Notes under the pieces: model-generated
Database searches by the model: none
What the model saw: only the letters and a program-made list of their open reading frames with translations
What the model was told of the DNA's origin: nothing
Assembly (NCBI GenBank): GCA_003021175.1
Contig: PXQV01000006.1
Location: 47,357-111,356 of the forward strand
DNA from: Halobacteriales archaeon QH_7_66_36
GTDB lineage: Archaea; Halobacteriota; Halobacteria; Halobacteriales; Haloarculaceae
Length of the DNA stretch: 64,000 nucleotides
Reading direction: 5' to 3'
Shown: positions 61,718 to 64,000 of the stretch, in pieces
Layout of the letters: each line of letters begins with the position of its first letter
How positions within the stretch are numbered: the first letter of the stretch is position 1
Position numbers and translations under genes: made by a program

Positions 61718-63293
61718 GCGCGACGCTCGACATCGACCGAGAGACGTTCCGCGAGCTGGCCGCAGACGGCCCCTGCGTCGTTCGCGCGGCCGCGGAGTTG
61801 AGCGTCGACGCCGAACCGCTGGCCGCCTACGCCGCGCTCACGGGCCGGACGACCGACGCCAACCGCGCGGCGTACGCGTTCCTGCTCGAATCCGCCGGGA
61901 AGGTGCCCTCGTCGGACCCGGACGGGGCCTTCTCCGCCGAGGAGGCGGGTCGTCACGCCCGCTTCTCCTTCGTCGGCTACGACCCCGCAGCGGCCGTGAC
62001 TATCGGCCCCGAGGGATCAGGTGTCGAGGTGTTCGACGACCGGTACGAGGGGCTGATCGACCCCACAGCGGGCGGTGACTGCGTCGACTCGCTACGGGCC
62101 GCCCTGCCGGCGTATCCGCGCCGCGGCTTCACCGAGACGGGCCGACAACATCTCGACGGGGGGCTGGTCGGCTTCCTCGCGTACGACGCCGTGTACGACC
62201 TCTGGCTGGAGGAGGTGGGGATCGAGCGACCGGACTCCGAGTTTCCGGATGCACAGTTCGTGCTCACCACGCGGACGCTCGTCTTCGACGACGAGTCCGA
62301 GGCGCTGTCGCTCGTCTTCACGCCCGTCGTGCGCGAGGACGACGACCCCGACGACGTGTACGACGACCTCCGTGCGGAGGTCGAACGCGTCGAGCGACTG
62401 CTGGCGACCGCCGAGGCACTGGAGTCCGGCGGCTTCCGGCGCGAATCGGAAACGGCGGGGTCACGCCAATCGTACGAGGCCGCCGTCGAGCGCGCGAAGG
62501 AGCACGTCCTCGACGGCGACATCTATCAGGGCGTGCTGTCGCGAACCCGCGAACTGCGTGGCGAGGTCGACCCGCTGAGCTTCTACCGCGCGCTCCGCGA
62601 GGTGAACCCCTCGCCGTACATGTATCTGCTCGGCTACGGCGACCGGACGGTCGTCGGCGCGTCGCCGGAGACGCTCGTCTCCGTGCGCGGCCGCGAGGTG
62701 ATGGCCAACCCCATCGCCGGCACCTATCCTCGCGGCTCCTCGCCCGTCGAGGACCGGCGCCTCGCCGGCGAGATGCTCGCCGACGGGAAGGAGCGGGCCG
62801 AACACACGATGCTGGTCGACCTCGCGCGCAACGACGTGCGCCGCGTCAGCGAGGCCGGCAGCGTCCGCGTCGAGGAGTTCATGAACGTGCTGAAGTACTC
62901 CCACGTCCAGCACATCGAGTCGACGGTGACTGGTCGGCTCGCGACCGACGCGGACGCGTTCGACGCGACGCGAGCGTCGTTCCCCGCCGGCACCCTCTCG
63001 GGCGCGCCGAAGATCCGCGCGATGGAGATCATCGATGACCTCGAAACCAAGCCGCGAGGGCTCTACGGCGGCGGCGTCGGCTACTACTCGTGGACCGGCG
63101 ACGCCGACTTCGCCATCGTCATCCGGACGGCGACAGTCGACGAGCGAGCTGACGACCATCGGATCACCGTGCAGGCGGGCGCGGGCATCGTCGCCGACTC
63201 AGACCCCGCGAGCGAGTACGAGGAGACGGAAGACAAGATGAGCGGCGTGTTGGCGGCGCTGGAGGCCATCGAGCTCGCGACGGGGGTAGAGCC

Positions 63294-63297
<4 letters not shown>
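61714..63297 (+). CDS. trpE: anthranilate synthase component I
   Basis: IYQGVLSRTRELRG, NPSPYMYLLGYGDRTVVGASPE, ANPIAGTYPRG, SGAPKIRAMEIIDDLE. Confidence 0.96.
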
Positions 63298-63899
<602 letters not shown>

Positions 63900-64000
63900 T
63901 TCAGCGAGAGAATCCCGGCCTTCAGCCCGGGCGTGAATCTCATAAGCCTAGTTGTCCTTTCAACGAGGACTGCCGGCCTGGATATTCCACTTTCACTCCG

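Overview
High-GC window that reads as a haloarchaeal chromosome: acidic proteins, many haloarchaea-type small conserved proteins, an intron-containing tRNA-Trp and archaeal-type aromatic amino acid genes. About 60 genes are supported. Left to right: a tandem PrkA kinase pair with a YhbH/DUF444 gene; UPF0179; SDR; AstE-like; RecJ/DHH; Elp3; uridine kinase; CinA-like; tRNA-Ser(UGA); aroC, aroA, a prephenate dehydrogenase, Rsm22 and surE; beta-carbonic anhydrase; thiC; a Lrp-type regulator and amidohydrolase; a DabB-DabA inorganic-carbon transport pair; a MazEF-like pair; chorismate mutase and GHMP shikimate kinase; a CDC48-type ATPase; MBF1; tpiA; an HNH gene with four HTH repeats overlapping a HerA/DUF87 ATPase; dinB; a secreted HEXXH protease with eight 22-aa calcium-binding repeats; TrkH/TrkA; a decaying accessory region (about 50.4-55.9 kb) with three toxin-antitoxin modules, structured intergenic elements, a type IV pilin and a mobile-element remnant next to tRNA-Trp; guaB; and trpDFEG. 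Main leads: the HTHx4-HNH/HerA pair, a tRNA-sized cloverleaf-like element at 52.55-52.63 kb, hairpin arrays at 53.5 and 59.7-59.9 kb, helically phased GTGGG iterons before mazEF, and single-base frameshifts in two adjacent VapBC modules. All family calls come from reading protein motifs; no database search was run.
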